A stretch of 64,000 nucleotides of DNA from OFTM10 sp964344055 (GTDB lineage Bacteria > Actinomycetota > Acidimicrobiia > Acidimicrobiales > Aldehydirespiratoraceae): positions 1 through 64,000 of the forward strand of contig CAYFLT010000007.1 of NCBI GenBank assembly GCA_964344055.1, given 5' to 3'. The translations under genes and the position numbers were made by a program. Numbering within the stretch: the first letter of the stretch is position 1; every line of letters starts with the position of its first letter. The notes beneath the pieces are model-generated. The model ran no database searches. It had not been told where the DNA came from and saw nothing but the letters and a program-made list of their open reading frames with translations. Shown one piece after another: positions 63,242 through 64,000 of the stretch.

Positions 63242-64000
63242 GTGAGTACCGTCCAGAGCGTCGACCGGGCGCTCGCCTTGTTGCAGGAAATCGGACGATC
63301 GCCAGGGGGCCTGGTCGACCTCGCCGCGCGTGTCGATCTCGCCACGAGCACCGCCGCCCGCCTGCTCGCCACCCTCGAGGCCGGTGACGCGATCGCTCGG
63401 GACGGCGACGGCGTCTACACCATCGGCCCGGCCATCCAGACCCTCACCGGCCCGGTCGACGCGGCACGAAGCCTCGAGATGATCAGCCACCCGCACCTGG
63501 TCGAGCTGTCCACAGAGCTCGACGAAGCGGTCTGTCTCGCCCTGGTCTCGGGCTTCGACACGGTCACCGTCGATCAGGTCGACGCCCCGAAGCCGATCCA
63601 GGCCGAGAACTGGACCGGCACCCGGGTTCCGCTCCACGCCAGCGGCGCCGGAATCGTGGTGATGGCGACCTGGGACGACGGGTTGGTCGAGGAGTACCTG
63701 ACCGGCGAACTCATCGCCTGCTCCGTCAACACCGTCACCGACCCGGATCGGCTGCGATCCCGCGTTCGTCAGGCTCGGATGAGGCGGGTCATGTGGACTC
63801 ACGGCGAGTACGTCGACGGACTGTCCTCCGCTTCGGCAGCGATCCTCGACTCGACCGGCCGGGCCGTGGGTGCGCTCTACACCTACGGTCCGTCCTACCG
63901 GTTCCCGGCCCGCGGCGACGCCGACCGGGTGGCCGCCAAAGTGCTCGCTCGCGCCGACGAGATCTCCGCCGAACTCGGCCATGGCCGGCCGGCCGGCCAG
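63242..64000 (+). CDS. IclR-family transcriptional regulator (stop not in window)
   Basis: 253 visible codons from GTG 63242, preceded by GGGGG purines. The N-terminal winged helix (STVQSVDRALALLQEIG, then GGLVDLAARVDLATSTAARLLATLE) and a GAF-like effector domain (VPLHASGAGIVVMATWD; GEYVDGLSSASAAILDSTGRAVGALYTYGPSYRF) are those of IclR regulators, which usually control aromatic or carboxylate catabolism. The frame is open to the last base, so the C-terminus, if any remains, is outside the window. Confidence 0.92.
   Translation, partial: MSTVQSVDRALALLQEIGRSPGGLVDLAARVDLATSTAARLLATLEAGDAIARDGDGVYTIGPAIQTLTGPVDAARSLEMISHPHLVELSTELDEAVCLALVSGFDTVTVDQVDAPKPIQAENWTGTRVPLHASGAGIVVMATWDDGLVEEYLTGELIACSVNTVTDPDRLRSRVRQARMRRVMWTHGEYVDGLSSASAAILDSTGRAVGALYTYGPSYRFPARGDADRVAAKVLARADEISAELGHGRPAGQ

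Overview
The window is 64 kb of high-GC DNA with densely packed genes, many overlapping by 4 bases (ATGA, GTGA or TTGA), and GTG/TTG starts are common. Gene content points to an aerobic, facultatively nitrate-respiring actinobacterium: an A2-type haem-copper oxidase, a Tat-dependent Rieske protein, a two-subunit B12 acyl-CoA mutase with MeaB, several FadE-like acyl-CoA dehydrogenases and two xanthine-dehydrogenase-type molybdoenzymes. A halohydrin-dehalogenase-like protein recalls HheG of Ilumatobacter coccineus, so class Acidimicrobiia is my best guess. That placement is inference from content, not phylogeny. No rRNA, tRNA, CRISPR array, transposase or phage gene was seen. Six runs of N (1768-1809, 10961-10970, 33051-33223, 41885-41894, 47576-47600, 49277-49286) are scaffold gaps; three of them break a reading frame.

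Layout. 1-2153 (minus): cytochrome c oxidase subunits I and II, facing an Rrf2 regulator. 2773-4926: SnoaL-like protein, luciferase-like monooxygenase and a crotonase with altered catalytic residues. 5368-6358 (minus): a SipW-type signal peptidase with a small likely substrate. 6596-9632 (minus): meaB and the two mutase subunits, divergent from a MarR regulator with a clear palindromic operator. 10258-18649: acyl-CoA dehydrogenases, a cyclic-di-GMP enzyme coupled to an HDOD protein, and an MFS exporter. 18675-22492: first molybdo-hydroxylase cluster (FAD, 2Fe-2S and Mo subunits) plus a MoaD-like protein. 22509-30483: SDR, agmatinase-family ureohydrolase, DMT transporter, halohydrin-dehalogenase-like SDR, SET-domain protein, MFS transporter and unknown proteins. 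30513-34775 (minus): S9 peptidase, kbl and tdh, a threonine-to-glycine route. 34864-38497: second molybdo-hydroxylase cluster in the order Mo, FAD, 2Fe-2S.

39443-47321 is one long plus-strand operon: LysR, non-pyrrolysine MttB-family methyltransferase, DapA-family lyase, aldehyde dehydrogenase, DAO-type amine oxidase and two SDRs. It looks like a catabolic pathway for a methylated amine or amino-acid derivative, and it lacks the corrinoid protein expected beside MttB.

47454-62391 is a nitrate respiration supercluster: small membrane protein, a GltD-like FAD/NAD(P) oxidoreductase fused to a two-cluster ferredoxin domain, split cytochrome b, Rieske protein, monohaem cytochrome c, two NarK transporters, a dihaem cytochrome c and narGHJI. 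A cyclic-nucleotide-type Crp regulator and an IclR regulator follow. The arrangement suggests that a dedicated bc-type complex, possibly fed by NAD(P)H or ferredoxin, is wired to nitrate reductase through membrane cytochromes. narI as assembled is frameshifted and lacks one transmembrane segment.
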